From NCBI GenBank assembly GCA_036504595.1, contig DASXUX010000069.1:1-64000 (forward strand): DNA of 64,000 nucleotides, written 5' to 3'. This stretch comes from DASXUX01 sp036504595 (GTDB lineage: Bacteria; Planctomycetota; SZUA-567; H5-PLA8). The position numbers were made by a program, and so were the translations under genes. The number at the start of each line of letters is the position of its first letter. The first letter of the stretch is position 1. The notes under the pieces were generated by a model. The model had not been told where the DNA came from. It worked only from the letters and a program-made list of their open reading frames with translations, and searched no databases. Below, in pieces: positions 1 to 8,642 of the stretch.

Positions 1-224
1 AGACAGCGAGAAAGCGCTAAGTCGCATGACCGCGGTGAGTTGTGAGAATTATGTAGATTTTTCCGGGACACGATCGGGAACACTGTATAATCCGCGCCCC
101 TCTTTTGGGTGTTTGCACCGGCGAGTTCAGATGTCTGAACTGATCTCGAAAATGTGCGCGCCTCAACTATACGGCGCCGATCAGGACTACTAGGGCACGC
201 GATCCCTTCAGCGGGGCTGAGAAT
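1..224. other. leader stretch without a confident gene
   Basis: No recognisable gene is seen. A reading frame is open from position 2 to a TAG at 191-193 on the plus strand and could be the tail of a gene that starts left of the window, but its residues resemble no family I know. A TATAAT hexamer lies at 86-91, with no convincing -35 element at the usual distance. It could serve the gene that starts at 225. Confidence 0.3.
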
Positions 225-560
225 ATGGGCAAAGCTGAGCGGTTCTGGCGCAGGCACGATGGTGCCGAGAACATGGTCTCTGAAATTATTCTAAAGTATC
301 CCAAGAAGTTCGCTCACATTGCCGGCACGTCGATCGTTGGATGCTTCGCCATCGAGCCGAAGAAGAGCAAAACTGGTGCAATGGAAGACAGCGTAAGGTG
401 GGAAAACCAACGTTATCAAATCACTTTTTACGCTGAAACGTGGGACAAATACACGCCGACTCAGCGCGCGACCATGTTGTTTAGGTGCCTGAGGCGCATC
501 CCGAGGACAATTGATGGTAGATTGGTTTCCGATCGGGTCTCTTTGCGAGAGACAGAATGA
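225..560 (+). CDS. metallopeptidase-like protein with lost zinc site
   Basis: A 111-aa protein. From about residue 66 (YQITFYAETWDKYTPTQRA) to the end, the order of features matches the putative phage-type metallopeptidase family, in which a strand ending in a tryptophan segment precedes a helix carrying HExxH. Here the expected HELLHIP is replaced by RCLRRIP (about residues 87-93), so the zinc ligands and the catalytic glutamate are absent. If the relationship is right, the protein is not a peptidase and may only bind DNA or protein. Its stop codon overlaps the start of the next gene (ATGA at 557-560), so the two are probably translationally coupled. The family assignment rests on pattern memory only; a short unrelated protein is possible. 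Confidence 0.5.
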   Translation: MGKAERFWRRHDGAENMVSEIILKYPKKFAHIAGTSIVGCFAIEPKKSKTGAMEDSVRWENQRYQITFYAETWDKYTPTQRATMLFRCLRRIPRTIDGRLVSDRVSLRETE

Positions 561-742
561 AACGTAAGCGTAAGACTAAAGCCAAACCCAAATGCCGCGT
601 TCGCAAAGAGCGTTTGCCCGGCGAGAGCATGTCCAAGTGGCGCGAACGCGTAGAGTACGAGATTCTCAAGAAGAACCTCGTCGTTGTCGGCACGTTGAAC
701 CCAAAGGGACTTGAAATTCTTGCAGAGCTGCTGGTCGAATGA
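557..742 (+). CDS. small basic protein
   Basis: A 61-aa protein with a strongly lysine- and arginine-rich first half (MKRKRKTKAKPKCRVRKER) and a hydrophobic, acidic C-terminal helix. It starts inside the stop codon of the preceding gene by a four-base ATGA overlap, the usual sign of coupled translation. The composition suggests nucleic-acid binding. I recognise no family. The overlap and plausible composition argue for a real gene. Confidence 0.5.
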   Translation: MKRKRKTKAKPKCRVRKERLPGESMSKWRERVEYEILKKNLVVVGTLNPKGLEILAELLVE

Positions 743-861
743 TATTTGGAGGATGATGCCAAAAAGAGAACACAGGCTCCAACCAGCCGACCTAATGCAC
801 CGGATGCGCCTCTCGAAAGAGACGAGCCGAAGTCGCGCTGAGCGGAGTATAGGGGCACCAA

Positions 862-1788
862 CTACTCGCGGAAGCCATGATATTGGCGGTGCCGGCGAAG
901 GTATTCGAGCGCGGGGCGCAACTTCGCGGCCGGGTCGAACTGCAGATGACGCCCAACAAAAGAGTTCAGCCGGAAAGACTCAGGGCCGCGTTCTGCAAAA
1001 CGATGACGGTGAACGACCACGCGCAGATCATCGTCTGCAGACCAAAGCCCCTCGTCGAACATCCAGTGGGCACTCTTTGAGAGCGCAAGGCCATTGGTTG
1101 GATCGTCGTTCTGTGTCGCTGCCCACATCTCAATGTGCGCGGCGTCTACGATGGTCGCTCCCTCGTCCGTATCGCAGCGGTAGCCGGTGAGCGCACAAGT
1201 GTAGCGATATTCGGCAACGACGCGGACGGCGAATCGCGCGCTGCGCCCTTTGCGTTTGGCAGCTTCGACAGCTTCTTTCAGGACGCGCTCCGGCGCGCCC
1301 TCGGACCCAACCTGCAGACCCAAGGTCTCGAATAACGCGATTCTCTCCGCAGGTTCAAAGTATTTGGAGATGAGAATCATTCGAGCCTTGAGCCGGAATC
1401 CGGGGTCAGCCAGAAGAGTGAAGAGTTCGGAATCCATCTCGCAGACCGCACAATTATCGGGTGAGCTTGCCGTCTGCATCGCGGCTGTAAACGGTTGCCA
1501 GAAGCCCTGCGTACTGAGGTGGTAGAAAGGCATCTTCACATCGAGGCGCGTCGGCCATCGCTCGCACACTATTGCGCCGTAACTGCGAAATCTTAGGACC
1601 AACCCGGGGCTTCGCGTGATCGCGCGAGCGGAGAGTTCGCCGGCTTCAGCCATATCGAGAAGCGCAAGAAGCAGCAGAGGCTTGTGCGGCGCCTTTCCTC
1701 GACACTCGCCACGCCCAGTCGCGGGGTTCAGCTTGGTAAGCCGCCCCAGCCAGTGTTTGGTTGCCTCCGGAGATGCTTCCGTATCCAT
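862..1788 (-). CDS. HNH restriction endonuclease with sulfur-binding-like N-terminal domain
   Basis: A 308-aa protein of the putative HNH restriction endonuclease group. The N-terminal half has PHKPLLLLALLD (about residues 34-45) followed by a segment with FYHL and GFW, which is the pattern I associate with the sulfur-binding domain (SBD) of McrA-like enzymes that recognise phosphorothioated DNA. The C-terminal half (about 205-280) is an HNH nuclease: CALTGY, DAAHIEMW, NGLALSKSAHWMFDEG. It lies 30 bases downstream of the PLD-helicase gene on the same strand and is very likely co-transcribed with it. Expected role: cleavage of modified invading DNA (type IV restriction). The SBD call is an inference from motif memory; the HNH call is firm. 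Confidence 0.85.
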   Translation of the reverse strand: MDTEASPEATKHWLGRLTKLNPATGRGECRGKAPHKPLLLLALLDMAEAGELSARAITRSPGLVLRFRSYGAIVCERWPTRLDVKMPFYHLSTQGFWQPFTAAMQTASSPDNCAVCEMDSELFTLLADPGFRLKARMILISKYFEPAERIALFETLGLQVGSEGAPERVLKEAVEAAKRKGRSARFAVRVVAEYRYTCALTGYRCDTDEGATIVDAAHIEMWAATQNDDPTNGLALSKSAHWMFDEGLWSADDDLRVVVHRHRFAERGPESFRLNSFVGRHLQFDPAAKLRPALEYLRRHRQYHGFRE

Positions 1789-1818
1789 TTTTCGACCCAG
1801 CCATCGGACGTTCTACGC

Positions 1819-4800
1819 TTACCCCCTCAGCACGCTGTACCGGCCGAACAACTCTTCCGCCAGCGGAACCCGTAATCGAGCTTGAATGCTCATCGGTTTG
1901 GCGCCTTGGTACTTCTCAACTGTCGCGGGCCCGAGCGGCCGATACGGATGTGCCCGGCTCTCGCGGACAAAGAGTTGGAATGTCCAGCCATTAGCCGGGC
2001 TTTCGATGTAGCGTCGGCCGGACGGAGTGGTTGGTCCGGCAGCGTTCTGCGTTTGCCAATGGAACAGCTCTCGGCTGATTGCGTAGTCCTGATAGGCGAT
2101 CCCGGCGTGGTATCCCTCACTTTTGTCCAGCGTCACGAACAAGAGCTCTGTCCGGCGGTCATCCAGCGCCAAGACGCCTGCTTGAAATGGCGTGCGGTGC
2201 TCTGCTGTCAGCCATCCAACGGCGGTCAGTATCTCGCGAATCTGATACGACGCATGCAGGCACAGCGGAATATCCTCCAAGCCGGGAATCGGCCGCACGT
2301 CCATTGTGGTCCGGTTGACCAGCACCTGCGCCAACTCGCGAAGATCGTCGCGCGCATGTGGATTGTTCTCCAGTCGCTGAAGCAACTGTTCGCCGCTGCC
2401 GACCTGATCATATCTGCCGTCGATCTGGTACGTCAGCATCTGCAATCGCCTACGATCCTTTTCTTCGAAGGCGCTGTACTCTGCAGATTCCTCTGCCGCA
2501 CGTTGACACGTCTTCAGGTACTCTGGGTCATCGGCGTGCAGCAATTCGGCAAAACGCCGGCCGAAGTACTCCTCTTCAGAGCCTGCTGGCGATGTCTCAA
2601 GTCCAGCGGCACGGCGCAGCGCAGCCCATCCACTCGGCGCGCGGTCGCGATAAACGTCCTCAATCTCGATTCCTTGATGCGCCAGGAAATTTGCGAGTGT
2701 CAGATTTGCGCGCCCCTTTAGCGCAACGAATGCTGACAGTTCTGCACGCAGGCGCGGCCACGTCTGATTCGCTACCGCGCGTAGGCTTGCCAGCACCCGT
2801 TCGCGCACTACCGGCTGAAGCTGAATGTGGCAACCCGGCGGCAGACTTCCAAAACCCGAGCGTACTGCGTCCACAAGCTGCGTGCGCGTGAGGCCAGTGA
2901 TTGCCGAAAACAGCCGGTCAAAGCGGAAGTCCGCACGGTGCCTGCCCACAAAATCAAGCACCAGGCAGCTCTGTTTGCCTTCGTAAAGGCGCAATCCTCG
3001 ACCAATCTGCTGCTGGAACAAAACAGGACTTTGCGTCGGGCGCAGAAGAAGGAGCGTGTTGACTGACGGGAGGTCAATGCCTTCGTTGTAGAGGTCGCAC
3101 GTGACGAGCGCGCAGACCTCCCCTCGCGCGAGTCTCTCCGGCGCCCTTCGCCGATCGTCATCCGGCGTTTCGCCGACGACGCAAGCGGCAGGGATGCCGT
3201 TAGCATTGAAGCGCGCAGTCATGAAACGCGCATGCGCCACGCTGACACAAAACACCAACGCCTTGGAGCGCCGCACATCGCCGGTCAGACGACGCCATTC
3301 ATCGATGACCAAACGCGCTCGGGCGTCGTTGCCAGTCAACACTCTCTCCAGTGCCGCGCGTTCGCCAACCTGATCCCATGGCACCTCGCTCAGGTCTGTG
3401 GCCGGATCGTCGCATCCGTAGTACTCAAATGGCGCGAGCAACTGCTGGTCGAGGGCATCCCACAGGCGCAACTCCACCGCGGGGCTGCCGTCGGGCCGGT
3501 TATCAAAGTACCGGAAGATCGTCTGACCATCGCCGCGTTCCGGCGTGGCAGTGAGTCCCAGCAAGATGCGCGGGCGGATTGCGCGCGCGAATGCATCAAA
3601 GCGTTCCGCAGCCATCCGATGGCATTCATCAATGACGACGTTGTGCCAGTAGTCAGCGCCGAGCCGCTCAACAAGCCCTCGCGATGCCACACTGTCAATG
3701 GTTGCGAAAAGGTGGTCGTGGCTGCCGGGCTGCGCACCGCCGAGCAGCAGTTCGCCGAAACTGCCATCGCGAAGTACCGCCTGAAACATACGCTGCGTCT
3801 GGCGCAGAATCTCTTCGCGATGCGCAACAAATAGCAGGCGCGGCCTGCCGCCGGTCTCGGCACAGGCACGGCGATAGTCGAACGCCGCGATCAAGGTCTT
3901 CCCTGTGCCAGTTGCGGCCACGACGAGATTTCGGTCGCGGCCATGACGACGCTCCGCCGCCAAGCGATCAAGCATCACTTGTTGGTACTGCTTTGGCTGC
4001 AGATCGAACCACGTCTGGAGTACGGGCGAGCTCTCCCCGCTCTCAACTTGCAGGGCACGTCGCAGTTGTTGTGCTTGCTCAGCTTTATCTGGATTGTATG
4101 GCTGGAACTCTGGATCATTCCAGAGCGTCTCGAAGTGAGCGGCGGCACGCCTGAAAAGGTCAGGCTGGCCCATTTCCGTAAACTTGACGGTCCATTCCAA
4201 GCCGCCCAGAAGCGCCGCGCCCGACAGGTTCGCGCTTCCCACGTATGCCGAACCAAAGCCGGTCGCACGATGGAAAATCCACGCCTTCGCGTGTAGCCGA
4301 GTGCGGCGCCCATCGAGAGAAACGCGCACTTCGACTCCCGGCAAACGCGCGAGATCATCAAGAGCATCCGCGTCAGTAGCGCCAGTATACGTCGTCGTGA
4401 CGACACGAATGCGCGTCCGAGGAGCGCCGGAGGCATTAACTGCCGTTGCTTGCTGCAGGAGGTCCCAAATGCGCCGCACACCAGCGCGAGTGATGAAGCT
4501 GACGAGCATATCGACTTGGTTTACAGCGCCGAGCTCAAGGCGAAGCTCCGACAGCAGCGAGGGCTCCGAACGACCGGCAGTAAAGAGCCATGCCTGCTCA
4601 AGACCCGTCCGTGGCGACTCGGCTGGATCGCTGCTCTGATGAACCGCGCGCAAAACGCGCGGCGGCGGTTGAACGATCGTGTTTTCGGCTACTATCCGTG
4701 GTGTGGCCTGGTGCAAGCTGGCGAGCAGCGCGTTGACAAGATCGACCTGCGACCGTTCCTTCTTCGCGCCGTCGCCTGGCATCGCATCCAAAGCGTCGGC

Positions 4801-4962
4801 CAGCGAACTCGACAGAACGCGCGCGAGACGTTGTGCCGCTTCCTCCCGGCTGAGCGGCTCAGTAGAGATCTGGTCGGGCCTCGCAAGCTCACGCAGCGCG
4901 TGCGCGAGGTTGCCGGTCACGACGGCGTCATACAAACCGTCCGGCAGAGATGATTCGGGCAT
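1819..4962 (-). CDS. SauUSI-like PLD nuclease-helicase-DUF3427 restriction protein
   Basis: A 1047-aa protein. A phospholipase-D-type nuclease domain lies at about residues 130-260, with LHAKAW at about 223 and GSANLS at about 242. An SF2 helicase follows: Walker A ATGTGKT near 350, DECH near 445, TATPERGDG near 471, and the motif VI region QQIGRGLRL near 651. The remaining C-terminal 350 residues match DUF3427. The same order of domains is known from SauUSI, an ATP-dependent type IV enzyme of Staphylococcus aureus that cuts DNA containing modified cytosine. The protein is expected to recognise modified foreign DNA, translocate and cut. It is first in a two-gene unit with the HNH gene and divergent from the primase-helicase gene. 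The modification it recognises cannot be read from sequence. Confidence 0.9.
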   Translation of the reverse strand: MPESSLPDGLYDAVVTGNLAHALRELARPDQISTEPLSREEAAQRLARVLSSSLADALDAMPGDGAKKERSQVDLVNALLASLHQATPRIVAENTIVQPPPRVLRAVHQSSDPAESPRTGLEQAWLFTAGRSEPSLLSELRLELGAVNQVDMLVSFITRAGVRRIWDLLQQATAVNASGAPRTRIRVVTTTYTGATDADALDDLARLPGVEVRVSLDGRRTRLHAKAWIFHRATGFGSAYVGSANLSGAALLGGLEWTVKFTEMGQPDLFRRAAAHFETLWNDPEFQPYNPDKAEQAQQLRRALQVESGESSPVLQTWFDLQPKQYQQVMLDRLAAERRHGRDRNLVVAATGTGKTLIAAFDYRRACAETGGRPRLLFVAHREEILRQTQRMFQAVLRDGSFGELLLGGAQPGSHDHLFATIDSVASRGLVERLGADYWHNVVIDECHRMAAERFDAFARAIRPRILLGLTATPERGDGQTIFRYFDNRPDGSPAVELRLWDALDQQLLAPFEYYGCDDPATDLSEVPWDQVGERAALERVLTGNDARARLVIDEWRRLTGDVRRSKALVFCVSVAHARFMTARFNANGIPAACVVGETPDDDRRRAPERLARGEVCALVTCDLYNEGIDLPSVNTLLLLRPTQSPVLFQQQIGRGLRLYEGKQSCLVLDFVGRHRADFRFDRLFSAITGLTRTQLVDAVRSGFGSLPPGCHIQLQPVVRERVLASLRAVANQTWPRLRAELSAFVALKGRANLTLANFLAHQGIEIEDVYRDRAPSGWAALRRAAGLETSPAGSEEEYFGRRFAELLHADDPEYLKTCQRAAEESAEYSAFEEKDRRRLQMLTYQIDGRYDQVGSGEQLLQRLENNPHARDDLRELAQVLVNRTTMDVRPIPGLEDIPLCLHASYQIREILTAVGWLTAEHRTPFQAGVLALDDRRTELLFVTLDKSEGYHAGIAYQDYAISRELFHWQTQNAAGPTTPSGRRYIESPANGWTFQLFVRESRAHPYRPLGPATVEKYQGAKPMSIQARLRVPLAEELFGRYSVLRG

Positions 4963-5222
4963 GGCGTTTGAGCCTATGACGAAGTCCTTGGGAATCCAGC
5001 ACCAGGAATATCTCCAGAGCAGCCCTAATTGAATCTTCTCGCAGGGCTCAGACGCTCGACATAAGACGACGGCCCCGGCACGCGTGCCACCGCCATCGCA
5101 GCGAGCGCGCGGCTGGGAGGCTAAGATGAATCGGTTTCGGCGCCACTCTTTGATTCAGTTTGCAGGTGGTGACAGTACAGGTATTCTGTCCGCAAGGCGA
5201 TAACGCCTATCGGACTCACCCA
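4963..5222. other. divergent intergenic region of the defence island
   Basis: This 260-base stretch separates the minus-strand PLD-helicase gene from the plus-strand primase-helicase gene and must carry both promoters. I see no convincing sigma-70 hexamer pair, operator repeat or small gene in it. The reading frame of the downstream gene is open from a TTG at 5160, but the ATG at 5223 is the better start. Confidence 0.4.
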
Positions 5223-8051
5223 ATGATTCAGAATGCTGCGCCCTTAGTGAATAATCAGTCCTCGCCCGAAGCCAAGATTGCCTTGTTTCGCTCGCTGTTT
5301 CGTGGAAGGGACGACGTCTATCCCCGTCGATTCGAAAGTCGGAAGACAGGAAAATCGGGCTACCAACCAGCCTGCGCCAACGAGTGGGTTCGGGGGCTAT
5401 GTGAGAAACCGAAGCTGAAGTGTACTGAATGCCCCAATCGCCGGTTCACCCCCGTCGTCGACGAAATCGTTCGCTGGCACCTCTCCGGACGAGACGCAAA
5501 TGGGCGTGAGTTCGTCATGGGTGTCTACCCCATGCTCCAGGACGAGACCTGTTTCTTCTTGGCGGCGGACTTCGACAAGACTCACTGGCAAGAAGATGCA
5601 GGCGCATTCCTGGAGACATGTCGCAGGTTGGCTGTGCCAGCGGTCCTGGAACGCTCACGCTCCGGCAATGGCGGCCACATCTGGTTGTTCTTCGATTATG
5701 CAATCCCCGCGCACACAGCGCGGAAACTGGGCTCATACCTGCTGACCGAGACGATGGAACACATGCCTGATATCGGCTTGGATTCGTATGATCGATTTTT
5801 CCCGAACCAAGACACGCTGCCGCAGGGCGGATTCGGCAATCTCATTGCCCTACCCCTGCAAAAGGCTCCGCGGGAACGAGGCAACAGCATCTTTCTCAAC
5901 GACAGCTTCGTCCCGCATGTGGACCAATGGGAATTCCTCTCCGGCATCCGCAGGATCACGCGTCAGCAGGCCGACGATCTTGTCCGAAATGCGGAAGCAC
6001 GAGGTCGCATTCTCGGAGTGCGTCTCGCCGTCGTGGACGGGGACGATGATACTCCATGGGCCGCTCCGCCATCCCGCCGTCGGAAGGAGCCGCCAATCTC
6101 TGGGCCACTGCCAACCACGCTCCAACTGGTGTGCGGAAATGAGATCTATATCGCCAAAGAGGGCTTGCCGCCCGCCCTGCGCAATCGGCTGATTCGGTTG
6201 GCCGCCTTTCAGAATCCCGAGTTCTACAAAGCGCAAGCCATGCGGCTTCCGACGTTCGATAAACCGCGGATCATTGCCTGTGCTGAGGACCATCCGCAAC
6301 ATATTGGCCTTCCTCGTGGATGCCTTGACGAGACATGTGCCCTCCTGGCCGACTTGGGCATTGAGTCCGTCATCCAGGATGAACGGCAGGCAGGTAGACC
6401 TTTGGACGTTCTGTTCCAAGGCGAGTTGCGCCCTGAGCAGAATGATGCGGCGAAAGCGATGCTGGCGCATGATGCAGGCGTGCTGGCCGCCACGACAGCC
6501 TTCGGGAAGACGGTAGTTGCTGCGTGGCTCATTTCTCAACGGCGAGTGAACACTCTGGTTCTCGTTCACCGCCGTCAATTGTTGCAGCAGTGGGTTGAAC
6601 GTTTGTCCACGTTTCTGGGAATACCAGCGAAGTCTATCGGCCAGATCGGCGGTGGCCGCAAGAAGCCGACGGGAGCCCTGGATGTCGCGATCATCCAGAG
6701 CCTGATGCGGAAAGGCGTCGTCTCTGATCTGGTCGGGGAATATGGGCACATTGTCATCGATGAATGCCATCACCTGTCAGCCTCCAGCTTCGAGCAGGTG
6801 GCCCGTCGCGCAAAGGCCAAGTACGTCACTGGGCTTTCGGCAACTGTGACGCGCAAAGATGGCCATCATCCCATCATCTTCATGCAATGTGGCCCAGTTC
6901 GGTACCGCGTGAATGCGAAAGAACAGGCGGCAGCGCGGCCTTTTCAGCATACGGTATATGTCCGCCCAACGTCTTTTCGCCCGACGGAACCAGCCAACCC
7001 TGACGCTCGAATTCAGTTCCATGACCTGTACGACGCATTGATCGCCGACGATGCTCGAAATCAGCTTATTTGCGCCGAGGTCATTCAAGCGGTTAGAGAA
7101 GGGCGGTCGCCGGTAGTCTTGACCGAACGCAATGAGCACCTTGATCTGATGGAGAATCGGCTATCGCCCGAGATCCAGCACCTTGTCGTGCTCCGCGGCG
7201 GGATGGGCAAGAAGGAGCTTGTGGCGATCACCTCGCGCTTGGCCGCCATTCCGGCGGACGAAGGCCGAGCGATACTGGCTACCGGAAAGTTCATCGGGGA
7301 AGGCTTCGATGACGCTCGGTTGGATACGCTGTTTCTGACCCTGCCCGTTTCGTGGCATGGAACGATTGCGCAGTATGTCGGGCGGTTGCATCGGTTGTGT
7401 GACAGAAAACGTGAGGTGCGGGTATATGACTACGCCGATCTGAACGTGCCGATGCTGTCCAGGATGTTCGACAAGCGCTGCCGCGGGTACGAAGCGGTGG
7501 GCTACTCAATACTCCTACCCGCCAGTGCCGTACCCGGTTGGCCTACCGACGTGCCGCTTCCAGTCGAACCAGAGTGGAAGAAGGATTACGCAGCCAGCGT
7601 CCAACGGCTGATCCGCGATGGTGTTGACACGCCGCTGGGGAATCTCTTCGTTGCGGCTGCGAGGACAGTAGCGGCTGAGTCGGAAGGCGCTGAACGAGCG
7701 CGGAGCGCAACAGAGGCGTTCCTGTTTCGACGACTCGAGACCCTGCCAGAAACGGCGAAACGTTTTCGGCTTAATGCCGAGTTACCCACTCCTTTTGATG
7801 GCTGGGGACGCATGGAGGTGGACCTGCTCTATGCCGATGCCCGAGTTGTCATCGAAGTCGATGGCCCTCAGCATCTGACAGATGTGCGTGCCTACCGCCG
7901 TGATCGACGGAAGGACTATCTGCTGCAAGAAAACGGGTATCTTGTCCTTCGATTCCTGGCGGAGGACGTTGGCAAGTGTCTGGACGACGTGCTTGATGCA
8001 ATTTTGCGAGCACTTACGCACAGGCGATCCGATCGTCTGTTTCCACCGTAG
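5223..8051 (+). CDS. primase-helicase-DUF559 nuclease fusion, TOTE conflict-system type
   Basis: A 942-aa protein from ATG 5223 (a TTG at 5160 would add 21 residues and has no ribosome site). The N-terminal domain is an archaeo-eukaryotic-type primase: four cysteines (about C51, C60, C67, C70) that could bind zinc, the metal motif DFD at 116-118, and RSGNGGHIWLFF at about 145-156. The middle is an SF2 helicase: AFGKT near 425, DECHHL near 511, GLSATVTRKDG, and QYVGRLHR near 717. The end (about 850-940) is a DUF559/VSR-fold nuclease with EVDLLY and VVIEVDGPQHL. This combination is known from TOTE-type conflict systems thought to act against invading DNA. One polypeptide could therefore synthesise a primer, unwind and cut. 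Function in this organism is inferred. Confidence 0.88.
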   Translation: MIQNAAPLVNNQSSPEAKIALFRSLFRGRDDVYPRRFESRKTGKSGYQPACANEWVRGLCEKPKLKCTECPNRRFTPVVDEIVRWHLSGRDANGREFVMGVYPMLQDETCFFLAADFDKTHWQEDAGAFLETCRRLAVPAVLERSRSGNGGHIWLFFDYAIPAHTARKLGSYLLTETMEHMPDIGLDSYDRFFPNQDTLPQGGFGNLIALPLQKAPRERGNSIFLNDSFVPHVDQWEFLSGIRRITRQQADDLVRNAEARGRILGVRLAVVDGDDDTPWAAPPSRRRKEPPISGPLPTTLQLVCGNEIYIAKEGLPPALRNRLIRLAAFQNPEFYKAQAMRLPTFDKPRIIACAEDHPQHIGLPRGCLDETCALLADLGIESVIQDERQAGRPLDVLFQGELRPEQNDAAKAMLAHDAGVLAATTAFGKTVVAAWLISQRRVNTLVLVHRRQLLQQWVERLSTFLGIPAKSIGQIGGGRKKPTGALDVAIIQSLMRKGVVSDLVGEYGHIVIDECHHLSASSFEQVARRAKAKYVTGLSATVTRKDGHHPIIFMQCGPVRYRVNAKEQAAARPFQHTVYVRPTSFRPTEPANPDARIQFHDLYDALIADDARNQLICAEVIQAVREGRSPVVLTERNEHLDLMENRLSPEIQHLVVLRGGMGKKELVAITSRLAAIPADEGRAILATGKFIGEGFDDARLDTLFLTLPVSWHGTIAQYVGRLHRLCDRKREVRVYDYADLNVPMLSRMFDKRCRGYEAVGYSILLPASAVPGWPTDVPLPVEPEWKKDYAASVQRLIRDGVDTPLGNLFVAAARTVAAESEGAERARSATEAFLFRRLETLPETAKRFRLNAELPTPFDGWGRMEVDLLYADARVVIEVDGPQHLTDVRAYRRDRRKDYLLQENGYLVLRFLAEDVGKCLDDVLDAILRALTHRRSDRLFPP

Positions 8052-8110
8052 TCAAACCGAGTCGCAGACGTCAGCAGGATGGCTATAAGCGCATTCGAAT
8101 ATTGCGGCTA

Positions 8111-8139
8111 TTGCGTTTGTTTCGTTTATAGGGTATGCT
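8111..8139 (+). promoter_or_regulatory. candidate promoter of the HTH/PIN toxin-antitoxin pair
   Basis: TTGCGT (8111-8116) and TATGCT (8134-8139) are separated by 17 bases, 26 bases before the likely ATG at 8166. The fit to sigma-70 consensus is partial. A Shine-Dalgarno GAGGA sits at 8153-8157. Confidence 0.35.
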
Positions 8140-8165
8140 CTTGTTGGGGATCGAGGAACAAGTCC

Positions 8166-8633
8166 ATGGTGAAGATGGTTTCGGAGTTTCCGGAGACGGT
8201 GCAGCCGACAGAAGCCGACACTGAACTGGCTCAGAAATCCAGCCAGCAGTTGGTCCGGTTGCTCGGCAAGAAACGCTCCGGACTGAACGTACGGATCAGG
8301 ACCGACGACGCTGAAGAAGTGGTCACGGTGCCGTTTTTGGCGTTCCGGCTGCTGACAGACATTCTGACTGAGATGGCTCGCGGCAATGCTGTCACGCTTA
8401 TACCGGTACACGCTGAAATCACGACGCAGCAGGCCGCAGACGTTCTGAACGTATCGCGGCCGTTTCTGGTGCGGCTCATCGAGGAAGGGAAGATTCCGTT
8501 CCGGAAGGTCGGCACGCATCGCCGCATCCGATTTGAGGATCTGCTGAACTACAAGCGAAAGATCGACGCCAAACGCTTGAAGGCTCTTGATGAACTGGCT
8601 GCCCAGGCTCAAGACCTAAACATGGGATATTGA
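8166..8633 (+). CDS. excisionase-family HTH antitoxin
   Basis: A 155-aa protein when started at ATG 8166, which has GAGGA eight bases upstream; an upstream in-frame ATG at 8079 lacks a ribosome site and overlaps the candidate promoter. The C-terminal part carries an excisionase/MerR-like helix-turn-helix: ITTQQAADVLNVSRPFLVRL followed by the wing KVGTHRRIRF. The N-terminal part probably mediates dimerisation. It lies nine bases upstream of a PIN-domain gene, the standard layout of a known toxin-antitoxin family, and should both neutralise the toxin and repress the operon. Confidence 0.85.
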   Translation: MVKMVSEFPETVQPTEADTELAQKSSQQLVRLLGKKRSGLNVRIRTDDAEEVVTVPFLAFRLLTDILTEMARGNAVTLIPVHAEITTQQAADVLNVSRPFLVRLIEEGKIPFRKVGTHRRIRFEDLLNYKRKIDAKRLKALDELAAQAQDLNMGY

Positions 8634-8642
8634 GCCACGCAG

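Noticed and set aside
1..193. Open plus-strand frame ending at TAG 191-193, possibly a gene tail
   Set aside because: Only about 63 codons are visible, without recognisable sequence or an assignable start. It cannot be separated from chance.
481..861. 126-codon minus-strand frame overlapping the two small island genes
   Set aside because: The residues are low in protein-like pattern, and the plus-strand pair has the coupled ATGA overlap.
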